Source of the DNA: Geodermatophilus obscurus
GTDB lineage: Bacteria; Actinomycetota; Actinomycetes; Mycobacteriales; Geodermatophilaceae
Direction: 5' to 3'
NCBI RefSeq assembly: GCF_900143215.1
Contig: NZ_FRDM01000013.1
Location: 48,542-112,541, forward strand
Length of the DNA stretch: 64,000 bases
This document shows, in pieces, positions 1 through 7,929 of the stretch. Every line of letters begins with the position of its first letter. The first letter of the stretch is position 1. Both the position numbers and the translations under genes were made by a program. Below the pieces are notes generated by a model, which was not told the DNA's origin, made no database searches, and worked only from the letters and a program-made list of their open reading frames with translations.

Positions 1-630
1 CTGGGCTCCTATGCCACCCAGATGGCGCTCAACGGTGGCGCGATCCCGGTGTGCGTGGTCTCGAGTCCGGAGAAGGCCGAGATCGTCCGGAAGATGGGCG
101 CGGACCTGGTCATCGACCGCTCCGCCGAGGGCTACCGGTTCTGGAAGGACGAGGACACCCAGGACCCCCGGGAGTGGCAGCGGTTCGGCAAGCGCATCCG
201 CGAGCTCACCGGCGGCGACGACGTCGACATCGTCTTCGAGCACCCTGGCCGGGAGACCTTCGGCGCGAGCGTCTACGTCGCCAAGAAGGGCGGCACGATC
301 GTCACCTGCGCCTCCACCAGCGGCTTCCTGCACCAGTACGACAACCGCTACCTGTGGATGAACCTCAAGCGGATCGTCGGCTCCCACTTCGCCAACTACA
401 AGGAGGCCTGGGAGGCCAACCGGCTCATCGACCGCGGCCTGATCCACCCCACCCTGTCCAAGGTCTACCCGATGGAACAGGTCGGCCAGGCCGCCTGCGA
501 CGTCAAGAACAACTGCCACCAGGGCAAGGTCGGCGTGCTCACCCTCGCCCCGGAGGGGGGCCTCGGGGTCAAGGACACCGCCAAGCGGGAGCAGCACCTT
601 CCCGCGATCAACCGTTTCCGGGGCGTGTGA
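1..630 (+). CDS. ccr: Crotonyl-CoA carboxylase/reductase, C-terminal part (5' end outside window)
   Basis: The reading frame is open from base 1, so about 210 C-terminal residues are seen of a protein that is usually about 450 long. The fold is a medium-chain dehydrogenase/reductase nucleotide-binding half. The segments FEHPGRETFGASVYV, NLKRIVGSHFANYKEAW and CDVKNNCHQGKVGVL are characteristic of Ccr and separate it from ordinary quinone reductases. Ccr converts crotonyl-CoA, CO2 and NADPH to ethylmalonyl-CoA in the cytosol, the committing step of the ethylmalonyl-CoA pathway. The mutase gene at 12735-14762 and the dehydrogenase at 4360-6156 supply neighbouring steps. A repeat element follows the stop codon directly. 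Confidence 0.93.
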   Translation: MGSYATQMALNGGAIPVCVVSSPEKAEIVRKMGADLVIDRSAEGYRFWKDEDTQDPREWQRFGKRIRELTGGDDVDIVFEHPGRETFGASVYVAKKGGTIVTCASTSGFLHQYDNRYLWMNLKRIVGSHFANYKEAWEANRLIDRGLIHPTLSKVYPMEQVGQAACDVKNNCHQGKVGVLTLAPEGGLGVKDTAKREQHLPAINRFRGV

Positions 631-700
631 GGAAGGACCCCGGAAGGCCCCCTGCTCCCCCCCGCTCGCCGGCTCGCGGCGGAGCCATGCAGGCGGCCAT
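631..700 (+). repeat. Post-stop hairpin repeat, copy 1
   Basis: Begins immediately after the ccr TGA with GGAAGGACCCC. Inner stem CCGC (662-665) and GCGG (676-679) encloses the loop TCGCCGGCTC, one base off the family decamer. The outer stem is poorly kept in this copy. Confidence 0.6.
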
Positions 701-730
701 CGGGACCCGGGACGGAGTCGGCGGGGCCGT

Positions 731-778
731 GCAGGGTGCCGGCACGTGGCGCGGCCGCGTGCGGTGCTGGCACCCTGC
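731..778 (+). terminator. Long hairpin downstream of ccr
   Basis: Perfect 10-bp arms GCAGGGTGCC (731-740) and GGCACCCTGC (769-778) enclose a second pairing, GCACG (742-746) with CGTGC (758-762). There is no T-run, as is usual in high-GC actinobacteria. It probably ends the ccr transcript, although it lies only about 55 bases before the next gene and could be a leader structure for that gene instead. Confidence 0.55.
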
Positions 779-833
779 AGGGAGGGCCTGACGACACGCC
801 AGACCCGCCCACCGACTCTGCGAGGATGACTGC

Positions 834-2102
834 ATGACCGATCCCCGCCGCGACATGCTGCCGATGCGCGAGGCCCAGCACTCGTTCGACGTGGTGCTCC
901 GGGGCTACGACCGGCACCAGGTGGCCGAGACGATCGAGCGCCTCGAGGCCGACATCCAGGTCGCCCTGGCCGACCGCGACGCGGCGCTGAGCCGCTCGTC
1001 CGACCTCGCCGGCCAGCTCTCGGCGCTGCACGGGGAGATCGACCAGCTGCGGCGCAAAGCAGCGTCTTCCGGACCGGCCACCTTCGAGAACATCAGCGAG
1101 CGCATCCAGCACATGCTGCGGCTCGCCGAGGAGGAGGCGGCGGAGATCCGCCGGTCCGCCGAGCAGGAGGCCCAGGCGCTGCGGGAGCACACCGCCGCCG
1201 AGGAGCGGGCGATGCACGAGCGGCACGCCGCCGGGCAGGCCGAGGTCGACCGGATGATCGCCGAGGCCCGGCAGAACGCCGAGCAGATCGCCAGCAAGGC
1301 GCAGATCCGCGCCGACGAGCTGGTCGCCAAGGCCCAGGAGAAGGTGGCCCGGCTCGACGCCGAGTCCCAGGCCCGGCGGGCGAAGGTCGAGGAGGACTTC
1401 GAGATCGCCCAGCGGGCCCGCCGGCAGGAGACGGCCAGGCTGGAGGAGGAGCGCGACCGCTCGTCGGCCGAGGCCGCCGCCCAGCGGGTGTCCGGAGCCG
1501 AGAAGCACGCCGCCCAACTGGTCAGCGACGCCGAGGCTGCCGCGGCGGCCATCCGCGCCGTACGCGACGAGCTCGCCGGTCGGCTGGTCGAGGCCCGCCG
1601 GCTGCTCGAGCGACTGCCCGACCTCGGCGACCGGCGACCCGAGCCCCAGGCCGGTCCCCGGCCGCCCGCGCCGGCTCCGCTCCGCCCGCAGCCGACCCCC
1701 CGCTCCCAGCAGGCCCAGCCCGAGCCGGTCCGCGGCGAGCAGCCGCGCCAGGCACCGATCGGCCCGGTGACCACCGAGCAGCCGGTGGTGCGGCCCACCA
1801 CCGCTCCCCAGCCGGCGCAGCGCCCTGAGCCGCCTGCGGGCAACGGTGAGGCGGCCGCGGCACGTCAGCCCACCCGGCCCCCGGCCCCGCCGACGCAACC
1901 CGCCGTCACCCCGGTGGCCGACGCACCGACCCAGCAGGTGACGCCGGACTCGCAGACGACCCAGCAGCTGCGTTCGGTGACCACGGGCGGCACCGGGGCC
2001 CCGGCGCCGCCGAGGGTCGACCCGCCGACCCTCGTCCAGCCGGCGGTCGAGCCCGACGGCGCCGACACCGGCAGCCAGTCCGTCACCCCCGGCCGGCGCT
2101 GA
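834..2102 (+). CDS. DivIVA-like coiled-coil protein with proline-rich tail
   Basis: A 422-residue protein. Residues about 12-40 (SFDVVLRGYDRHQVAETIERL) match the N-terminal DivIVA membrane-targeting segment. A long charged coiled coil rich in Ala, Glu and Arg follows to about residue 260, and the last 160 residues are a disordered Pro/Gln/Thr-rich tail. Proteins of this type organise polar growth or the cytoskeleton in actinobacteria. Its place near the acyl-CoA genes and the nucS/atp block recalls the region of Streptomyces holding the coiled-coil proteins FilP and Scy, so a scaffold role is plausible but inferred. Start ATG is chosen with GAGG eight bases upstream. Confidence 0.8.
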   Translation: MTDPRRDMLPMREAQHSFDVVLRGYDRHQVAETIERLEADIQVALADRDAALSRSSDLAGQLSALHGEIDQLRRKAASSGPATFENISERIQHMLRLAEEEAAEIRRSAEQEAQALREHTAAEERAMHERHAAGQAEVDRMIAEARQNAEQIASKAQIRADELVAKAQEKVARLDAESQARRAKVEEDFEIAQRARRQETARLEEERDRSSAEAAAQRVSGAEKHAAQLVSDAEAAAAAIRAVRDELAGRLVEARRLLERLPDLGDRRPEPQAGPRPPAPAPLRPQPTPRSQQAQPEPVRGEQPRQAPIGPVTTEQPVVRPTTAPQPAQRPEPPAGNGEAAAARQPTRPPAPPTQPAVTPVADAPTQQVTPDSQTTQQLRSVTTGGTGAPAPPRVDPPTLVQPAVEPDGADTGSQSVTPGRR

Positions 2103-2166
2103 CGAGAGGACCGTCCTTCCACCCACCGTGAGAGGACCTCGTCCTCCTCACCGCTCGCAAGCCCGG
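2103..2166 (+). repeat. Post-stop hairpin repeat, copy 2
   Basis: Follows the TGA of the coiled-coil gene. It carries two GAGGACC starts and the core CCGCTCGCAAGCCCGG, a variant of the family loop. The outer stem is degenerate. Confidence 0.5.
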
Positions 2167-2454
2167 AGACCCCCGCCTGGGCGCTGCCGGGACCAGGCCG
2201 ACCGCGAGCTGCCGGACGGCGCGCGGCTGCGCCCCGCGGACGACGTCCGCGGCGACCTGCTCACCCCCGGCGCCCCCGACGACCTGGTGGCACCGAGGAG
2301 CCGGCCTGACCGGGCGCGACCTCGTCCGCACCGGCACGGACGGCCGGCCGCGTCGCCGAGGTCTCCCCGTGACGGTCGTTGGACGAGAGTCGCGAGGAGT
2401 GCGCGAATGGCCGCCAGGACCGGCGCCGGGTCCCCCGAGACCTTTGGAGGAACC
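2167..2454. other. Gene-free stretch with a possible coding remnant
   Basis: No complete gene is seen. Bases 2191-2310 on the + strand have a strong G/C third-position bias in the same frame as the downstream gene (peptide like DQADRELPDGARLRPADDVR) but no convincing start, and the bias is lost after about 2310. This may be a decayed fragment or chance. GAGGAG at 2394-2399 precedes an alternative ATG (2407) for the downstream gene. Confidence 0.35.
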
Positions 2455-3939
2455 GTGCACCGCTGGACCCGCGTGCTGGCCGTCACGGTCGTGACCGCCG
2501 GGACGGTGCTCGTCGCCCCCTCCACGGCCGGCGCCGCCGGTACCGGGCTGGTGCGTCTGGCCCACCTGTCCCCCGACACCCCGGCGGTCGACGTGTACGT
2601 CGACTCGGTCGCCGATCCCGGCGACGGGACGGCGCTGCTCACCGTGCCCGGCGTCGGCTACGGGACCATCACCGACTACCAGGACGTGCCCGGGGGGGTC
2701 TACACCGTCAGCATGCGCGCGGCCGGGGCCGACCCGGCCACCCCACCGGTGCTCTCCACCACCGTGCAGGTCGGCAGCGACAGCGCACGCACCGTCGCCG
2801 GGGTGGGCCGCTTCGCCGACCTGGGCCTGGCGGTGCTCGAGGACGACCTCGCGCTCCCGCCGTCCGGGCAGGCGCGGGTGCGGGTGGTGTCCGCCGCGGC
2901 CGGCGCGCCGACGCTCCACGCCGCGGCCGGCGGCACCGGGATCGCCGGGGACCTGGCCTTCGCCGAGGCCGGGAGGTACACCGCCGTGTCCGGCAACGCG
3001 GACCGGCTGCAACTGGCGGTGGACGGCGAGCAGACCGAGCTGCCGCTCGACCTGGCCGCGGGCTCGGTCTACAGCTTGTTCGTCCTCGACCGGCCCGAGG
3101 GCGGGCTGACCCTGCGCACCGTGCTGGACGCCGCGGGCTCCGGGGTGGTCCCGACCGGCGGCGTGGAAACCGGCGCCGGCGGCACCGCGGCCGGGGAGCT
3201 GGAGCCGGGCCTCGTCGGCGGTGCCGTCGGGCTCACGCTGCTGACCGGCCTGGTCCTGACCCGGCGGTCGCGGGCGGGGGTCCCGCGCGGCACGCCGCCG
3301 CATTCCGAGGTCCGGCCGGTGAGCGGGCACCGGGAGTCGCGGCGACGACTGCTGCCGCTGGTCCGGGGGCTGCTCGCCGGCACCGCGGTGGTCGCCGGCA
3401 CGGTGGCGGTGGTCCTCCCTGGCGGCGCCGGAACCGCCGGGGCGGCGCCGGCCGCGGAATCCCCCGTCCCCGTGGTCGCCGAACGCGGCTCGGAGCGGAC
3501 GGCGGCGCCGATCCGCGTACGCGTGCCGGCCATCGGCGTGGACAGCGAGCTGCGGCGGCTCGGCACCGACGCCACCGGCGTGCTGGTGCCACCGGACGAC
3601 CACGACCGGGCCGGGTGGTTCGCCGGCAGCGCCGTCCCGGGCGACGTCGGCCCGGCGGTGGTCGCCGGCCACGTCGACTCGGTCGACGGGCCGGCGGTCT
3701 TCTCCCGCCTGGGCGAGCTCGGGCCCGGGAACGAGGTGCTCGTCGACCGCGCGGACGGGACGACGGCGCGGTTCGCCGTCACCGGGGTCGACCGGTACCC
3801 CAAGAGCGACTTCCCGACCGAGTCGGTCTACGGGCCCACCCCGCGGGCGGAGCTGCGGCTGGTCACCTGCGGCGGCGAGTTCGACCGCGCCGCGCGCAGC
3901 TACGAGGACAACGTCGTCGTCTTCGCCCGCGCGAGGTGA
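2455..3939 (+). CDS. Exported DUF4397 protein fused to a class F sortase
   Basis: A 494-residue protein. The N-terminus is a signal peptide (hydrophobic to about residue 28). A DUF4397 domain starts at VRLAHLSPDTPAVDVYVD and runs to about residue 230, followed by one membrane segment (about 250-270) and RRSR. A second hydrophobic segment (about 302-321) precedes a class F sortase domain with His406 (AGHVDS), Cys472 (LVTCGG) and Arg481. Sortases cleave and transfer surface proteins outside the membrane. The two modules are usually separate adjacent genes; here no stop divides them. GTG at 3319, with GAGG eight bases before it, could start a separate sortase in the same frame. Start GTG 2455 is preferred (GGAGG, four-base gap); ATG 2407 is possible. 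Confidence 0.82.
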   Translation: MHRWTRVLAVTVVTAGTVLVAPSTAGAAGTGLVRLAHLSPDTPAVDVYVDSVADPGDGTALLTVPGVGYGTITDYQDVPGGVYTVSMRAAGADPATPPVLSTTVQVGSDSARTVAGVGRFADLGLAVLEDDLALPPSGQARVRVVSAAAGAPTLHAAAGGTGIAGDLAFAEAGRYTAVSGNADRLQLAVDGEQTELPLDLAAGSVYSLFVLDRPEGGLTLRTVLDAAGSGVVPTGGVETGAGGTAAGELEPGLVGGAVGLTLLTGLVLTRRSRAGVPRGTPPHSEVRPVSGHRESRRRLLPLVRGLLAGTAVVAGTVAVVLPGGAGTAGAAPAAESPVPVVAERGSERTAAPIRVRVPAIGVDSELRRLGTDATGVLVPPDDHDRAGWFAGSAVPGDVGPAVVAGHVDSVDGPAVFSRLGELGPGNEVLVDRADGTTARFAVTGVDRYPKSDFPTESVYGPTPRAELRLVTCGGEFDRAARSYEDNVVVFARAR

Positions 3940-3942
3940 TGG

Positions 3943-4049
3943 AACGGCCCCGCTGCAAGGTCCCGCGCCGAGCCCGGTGACGTACTGGAACGGCCCCGTC
4001 CAGGGCACCGTCCTGAGCCTGCGAAGGGCGGGGAGGACGGGGTCCTTGC
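3943..4049 (-). repeat. Post-stop hairpin repeat, copy 3
   Basis: Fills the gap between the convergent sortase and zinc-ribbon genes. Read on the minus strand it starts after the 4050 stop with GGACCCCGTCC. The outer stem is CCCCGTCC with GGACGGGG, and the inner stem is CCT with AGG around the exact loop TCGCAGGCTC. An extension contains CTGGAACGGCC twice. Confidence 0.75.
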
Positions 4050-4379
4050 TCAGCGGCGGTGACCCCGGGACTGCCAGCAGGTCGCGTGCCAGTGCCGGCG
4101 CAGGTCGGCGGCCGAGTCGGTGTCCCAGGGGTCGAGGTCGGAGTCGCGCGGATAGGCCGGCCAGGTCACCAGGTGCGGCGTTCCCAGGCGGATCTCCTGG
4201 TCGCAGCCCGGGCAGCGGTAGGTCTTGCCGCTCGCGGCCCCGGTGAGCCGGCGCACCACCCAGTCCCCGTCGGCCGCCTCCTCCACCGTCTCGGTACGGC
4301 GCAGGGGGTCACGGCCCGCAGGCCGTGACCCCCTCCGACCGCTGCGCCGGGGCACCGGGTCAGCGGCGCGCCAGGTCAC
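4050..4379 (-). CDS. Small zinc-ribbon-like conserved actinobacterial protein
   Basis: Up to 109 residues. The core DWVVRRLTGAASGKTYRCPG, then CDQEI, a Pro/Trp stretch and RRHWHATCW, matches a short protein family of actinobacteria often labelled ATP/GTP-binding. No P-loop is visible. The CPGC pair with the later His and Cys suggests a metal site. The function is unknown. The start is uncertain: ATG 4379 overlaps the dehydrogenase 3' end and a terminator hairpin lies inside the N-terminus, so GTG 4286 could be used. Family members do have a basic N-terminal arm like the longer form. Confidence 0.7.
   Translation of the reverse strand: MTWRAADPVPRRSGRRGSRPAGRDPLRRTETVEEAADGDWVVRRLTGAASGKTYRCPGCDQEIRLGTPHLVTWPAYPRDSDLDPWDTDSAADLRRHWHATCWQSRGHRR
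4304..4333 (-). terminator. Terminator of the hydroxyacyl-CoA dehydrogenase gene
   Basis: Perfect 13-bp arms GGGGGTCACGGCC and GGCCGTGACCCCC with a four-base loop, 26 bases beyond the stop of the leftward gene ending at 4360. It lies inside the first codons of the longest form of the next gene. Confidence 0.75.
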
Positions 4380-6156
4380 GGTTGGCGTGGTCCCGGAACC
4401 CGCGGCCGGTCTTGCGGCCCAGGTACCCGGCGGTGACCAGGTGCTCGAGCAGCGGGGCCGGCGCGAAGCCGGGCTCGCGGAACTCGGTGTAGAGCTCCCG
4501 CTCGATGGCCAGGGACACGTCGAGGCCGACGACGTCCAGCAGCTCGAAGGGGCCCATCGGGTAGCCGCAGCCGACCTTCATGGCGGCGTCGATGTCGTCG
4601 GCGGTCGCGTAGTGCGCCTCGAGCATCTTGACCGCGTCGTTGAGGTAGGGGAACAGCAGCGCGTTGACGATGAAGCCGGCCCGGTCGCTGCAGGACACCG
4701 CGTGCTTGCCCAGCCGCTGCGACACGGCGTGCGCGGTCGCCGCGACGTCGGGCGCGGTGGAGATGGTCGAGACGACCTCCACGAGCTTCATCACCTGCGC
4801 CGGGTTGAAGAAGTGCATGCCGACGACGTCCTCCGGCCGGCCGCTGGCCTGGGCGCACTCGATGACCGGGAGGCTGGAGGTCGTGGTGGCCAGCACGGCG
4901 CCGGGCCTGGCGATCTCGCCGAGGTTGGCGAACAGCGCCTCCTTGACCGGCAGCGACTCGACGACGGCCTCGATGACCAGGTCGCGGTCGGCGAGCTCGT
5001 CGAGGACCGTCGTCCCGCTGACCCGGACGAGCGCCTCGTCGCGCGCGGCCTCGTCGAGCCGGCCGCGCTGCACCTGCTTCTCCAGCGACTTCGCCAGCGC
5101 GGTGCGGACGGCCTCGACCTTCTCCGGCGACCGGGCGACGAAGCGGACGTCGTAGCCGCCCTTGGCGACGACCTCGATGATCCCGGTGGCCATCGTCCCC
5201 GAGCCGACGACGCCGACCGTGCGGACCTCGCGGGCGCCCTCGGCGGCCCTGCCCTCGGCCGGGGTCTGGGCGTCGGGCACCACCTCGGCGGAGTCGCGGC
5301 CGGCGTAGGTGTAGAAGCCGCGGCCGGACTTCCGGCCGAGCAGGCCCGCGGTCATCATCTGCTTGATGATCGGGTTGGGCGCGTGCAGCCGGTCGCGGGA
5401 CTGCCGGTACATCGTCTCGAGGATCTCGAAGGCGGTGTCGATGCCGATGAGGTCCATGAGCGCCAGCGGGCCCATCGGCAGGCCGCAGCCCAGCCGCATG
5501 GCCGCGTCGATGTCCTCACGGCTGGCGTAGCGGTTCTCGTACATGGAGACCGCGTGGTTCAGGTAGCCGAACAGCAGCGCGTTGGCGATGAAGCCGGCCT
5601 TGTCGCCGATGGTGACGTCGACCTTGCCCAGCCGCGCGGCCAGCGCCTCGACGTCCTCGACCACCGGTTGTTCGGTCACCACCGTGCGCACCACCTCGAC
5701 CAGCTTCATGACCGGCGCCGGGTTGAAGAAGTGCATGCCGATGACCTTGCCCGGCCGCCCCGTGGCCACCGAGATCTCGGTGACCGACAGGCTCGAGGTG
5801 TTGGTGGCCAGGATGGTGTCCGGCGGGCAGATCTTGTCGAGCGCGGCGAAGATCTCGCGCTTGAGCTCCAGCCGTTCGGGCACGGCCTCGACGACGAGCT
5901 CGGCCTGGGTGAGGTCCTCCAGCGAGGTGCCGAACCGGATGCGGCCGAGGATCGCGTCGCGCTCGGCGGCGTCGAGCTTGCCGCGCGTGACCGCCCGCCC
6001 GGTGGAGTGCTCCAGGTGCTCACGGCCGCGGGCCACGGCCGCCTCGTCGACGTCCACGGCGGTCACCGACAGGCCCGCCCGGGCGAGCACCTCGGCGATG
6101 CCGGCACCCATCGTGCCCAGCCCCACCACGCCGACCTCGGTCAGTTCTCTGGCCAC
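4360..6156 (-). CDS. 3-hydroxyacyl-CoA dehydrogenase, tandem two-copy protein
   Basis: A 598-residue protein made of two complete 3-hydroxybutyryl-CoA dehydrogenase units; single-unit enzymes have about 280 residues. Unit 1 has the NAD fingerprint GLGTMG (12-17), NTSS (119-122) and HFFNP (142-146). Unit 2 has GSGTMA (318-323), TTSS (425-428) and HFFNP (448-452). Both keep Glu and Asn positions of the active site; unit 2 has Thr for the first Asn of NTSS. It interconverts 3-hydroxyacyl-CoA and 3-oxoacyl-CoA in the cytosol, feeding the crotonyl-CoA/Ccr route or beta-oxidation. Start GTG 6156 is supported by GAGGAG eight bases upstream. A likely operator lies at 6250-6265. Confidence 0.92.
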   Translation of the reverse strand: MARELTEVGVVGLGTMGAGIAEVLARAGLSVTAVDVDEAAVARGREHLEHSTGRAVTRGKLDAAERDAILGRIRFGTSLEDLTQAELVVEAVPERLELKREIFAALDKICPPDTILATNTSSLSVTEISVATGRPGKVIGMHFFNPAPVMKLVEVVRTVVTEQPVVEDVEALAARLGKVDVTIGDKAGFIANALLFGYLNHAVSMYENRYASREDIDAAMRLGCGLPMGPLALMDLIGIDTAFEILETMYRQSRDRLHAPNPIIKQMMTAGLLGRKSGRGFYTYAGRDSAEVVPDAQTPAEGRAAEGAREVRTVGVVGSGTMATGIIEVVAKGGYDVRFVARSPEKVEAVRTALAKSLEKQVQRGRLDEAARDEALVRVSGTTVLDELADRDLVIEAVVESLPVKEALFANLGEIARPGAVLATTTSSLPVIECAQASGRPEDVVGMHFFNPAQVMKLVEVVSTISTAPDVAATAHAVSQRLGKHAVSCSDRAGFIVNALLFPYLNDAVKMLEAHYATADDIDAAMKVGCGYPMGPFELLDVVGLDVSLAIERELYTEFREPGFAPAPLLEHLVTAGYLGRKTGRGFRDHANRDLARR

Positions 6157-6249
6157 GCTGCCATCTCCTCTGCGCCGGCACCCGGCCCCGGGCACCCCGT
6201 CCGCGATCGGGGGCAGTCTCGCACCCGCGGGCGACCGCGCGGACGCCGG

Positions 6250-6265
6250 GCTACCGTCCGGTAAC
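6250..6265. promoter_or_regulatory. Candidate operator upstream of the dehydrogenase
   Basis: GCTACCGTCCGGTAAC is an imperfect palindrome (half sites GCTACC and GGTAAC) about 95 bases upstream of the GTG. It matches 14 of 16 bases of the motif upstream of the mutase gene (minus strand of 14782-14797). The form resembles TetR-family operators of acyl-CoA metabolism; the regulator is not in the window. Confidence 0.45.
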
Positions 6266-6267
6266 GC

Positions 6268-6939
6268 TCAGAACAGCCGCTGCGAGGGGTCGTCGGTGCC
6301 CTTGAGGACGGCGTAGTCGACCGTCACGCAGTCGATGCCGCGGTCCTGCGCGAGCACCTTCGCCTGCGGCTTGATCTCCTGTGCCGCGAAGACCCCGCGC
6401 ACCGGCGCCAGCAGCGGGTCGCGGTTGAGCAGCTCGAGGTAGCGGGTCAGCTGCTCCACGCCGTCGATCTCGCCGCGGCGCTTGACCTCGACGGCCACGG
6501 TGGCGCCGGCGGCGTCGCGGCAGAGCAGGTCCACCGGGCCGATCGCGGTCGGGTACTCGCGGCGGACCAGCGACCAGCCGGCCCCGAAGGTCTCCACGTG
6601 CAGCGCGAGCAGCCGCTGCAGCTCGGCCTCCACGCCGTCCTTCTGCAGGCCCGGGTCGACCCCGAGCTCGTGGGAGCTGTCGTGCTCGACCGACTCGATG
6701 GTGATGATCAGCTGCTCGCCGGCCTTGTTGGTGACCGTCCAGGTGCCCGCACCGTCGACCAGCTCGTCCGTGAACGAGCACGGCGGGGTCATCCAGTTCA
6801 GCGGCTTGTAGGCGCGGTCGTCGGCGTGCACCGACACCGACCCGTCCGCCTTGACCAGCAGCAGCCGCGGCGCCATGGGCAGGTGGGCGGTCAGCCGCCC
6901 CACGTAGTCGACCGAGCAGCGGGCGATGACCAGACGCAC
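6268..6939 (-). CDS. nucS: Mismatch-specific endonuclease NucS
   Basis: A 223-residue protein of the NucS/EndoMS (DUF91) family, the usual length. It starts [16 protein letters not shown], the family N-terminus. The nuclease core shows Asp137 (GPVDLLC), Glu151 and Lys153 (VAVEVKRRG). NucS cuts both strands at mismatches and carries out non-canonical mismatch repair in actinobacteria, which lack MutS/MutL, acting with the beta clamp. GTG 6939 is chosen because family proteins begin here. TACCGT eight bases upstream suggests a leaderless transcript. Confidence 0.95.
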   Translation of the reverse strand: MRLVIARCSVDYVGRLTAHLPMAPRLLLVKADGSVSVHADDRAYKPLNWMTPPCSFTDELVDGAGTWTVTNKAGEQLIITIESVEHDSSHELGVDPGLQKDGVEAELQRLLALHVETFGAGWSLVRREYPTAIGPVDLLCRDAAGATVAVEVKRRGEIDGVEQLTRYLELLNRDPLLAPVRGVFAAQEIKPQAKVLAQDRGIDCVTVDYAVLKGTDDPSQRLF

Positions 6940-6947
6940 GGGGACCG

Positions 6948-6953
6948 ACGGTA
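6948..6953 (-). promoter_or_regulatory. Candidate -10 element of nucS (leaderless)
   Basis: TACCGT on the minus strand, eight bases before GTG 6939, with no ribosome binding site between. The spacing fits transcription starting at the start codon. Confidence 0.4.
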
Positions 6954-7016
6954 CCGAACCGGCAACGACCGGCCCGGAGCGACGGGGTGCCCACCGGAGC
7001 ACGGCATCCTGACCAG

Positions 7017-7874
7017 GTGAGACGCGCCCCGCTGCCCGCCGTCCTGGTCCTGCTCGCGCTGGTGACCGGCTGCGCCGGCAACGGCGGCGAGGCCGCGGCT
7101 CCCCGGCCGACGCCCGTCTCCGACGGGCCGGGCCGGTTGGTGCTGGAGGTCGAGCACGTCCGCGGCTTCACCACGCCGGAGGCCCTGGCCACGCGGGTGC
7201 CGCTGGTCGCCGTGTACGGCGACGGCCGGGTCGTGGCCCCCGGAGCGCAGATCGAGGTCCACCCGCCACCGGCATTGCCGTCCCTGCAGGTGTGGCGGCT
7301 GGACGCCGACGGCGTGCAGTCGGTCGTCGACCGCGCCGTCGCGGCCGGCGTGACCGGCACCGCCGACCTGGGCACCCCACCGGTCGCCGACGCCCCGGCG
7401 ACCCGGTTCACCCTCGTCACCGACGAGGGGACGGCGGTGCGCGAGGTCGAGGCGCTGTTCGAGATGCCCGGGGACAGCGGGCTCACCCTGGAGCAGCAGG
7501 CGGCGCGCGGGGAGCTGCTCGGCCTGCTGGAGGTGCTGAGGTCGCCGGAGCCGCTGGGCGCCACCCGCCCGGAGCCCTACGAGGCCGAGGCGGTGGCCGC
7601 GGTCGTCGCGCCGTGGACGCCGCCCGCGGACCCCGCGCTGGTCCAGCCGGAGGCTCCCTGGCCCGGCCCGGCGCTGCCCGGCGAGCCGCTGCCGGGTGGG
7701 CTGGGCCTGTGCTGCGTCGTCGCCCGCGGCACCCAGGCCGGGGCCGTGCTCGCCGCCGCGGCGTCGGCCACCACCCTGACGCCGTGGGTCGCGGGCGACG
7801 GCAGCCGGTGGACGCTCACGCTGCGCCCGCTGCTCCCGCACGAGACCGGCTGCGCGGACCTCAGCGGCGGCTGA
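7017..7874 (+). CDS. Putative lipoprotein of unknown function
   Basis: A 285-residue protein. A short basic N-terminus, a hydrophobic stretch and the lipobox LVTGC near residue 19 indicate export and lipid attachment to the outer face of the membrane. The mature part has no domain I recognise; the segment [12 protein letters not shown] and the mixed-strand pattern suggest a beta-rich extracytoplasmic domain. It begins close to and diverges from nucS, so the two share an upstream region of under 80 bases. GTG 7017 is chosen because it gives a proper signal peptide. Confidence 0.75.
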   Translation: MRRAPLPAVLVLLALVTGCAGNGGEAAAPRPTPVSDGPGRLVLEVEHVRGFTTPEALATRVPLVAVYGDGRVVAPGAQIEVHPPPALPSLQVWRLDADGVQSVVDRAVAAGVTGTADLGTPPVADAPATRFTLVTDEGTAVREVEALFEMPGDSGLTLEQQAARGELLGLLEVLRSPEPLGATRPEPYEAEAVAAVVAPWTPPADPALVQPEAPWPGPALPGEPLPGGLGLCCVVARGTQAGAVLAAAASATTLTPWVAGDGSRWTLTLRPLLPHETGCADLSGG

Positions 7875-7880
7875 GACGAC

Positions 7881-7916
7881 GCAGGCCCGGCCCTCCAGGT
7901 GGAGGACCGGGCCTGC
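7881..7916. terminator. Bidirectional terminator between convergent genes
   Basis: Arms GCAGGCCCGG (7881-7890) and CCGGGCCTGC (7907-7916) continue inward as CCTCC and GGAGG with loop AGGT and one mismatch. It sits between the stops at 7874 and 7930 and can serve both. Confidence 0.85.
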
Positions 7917-7929
7917 GGAGGTCGGACGG

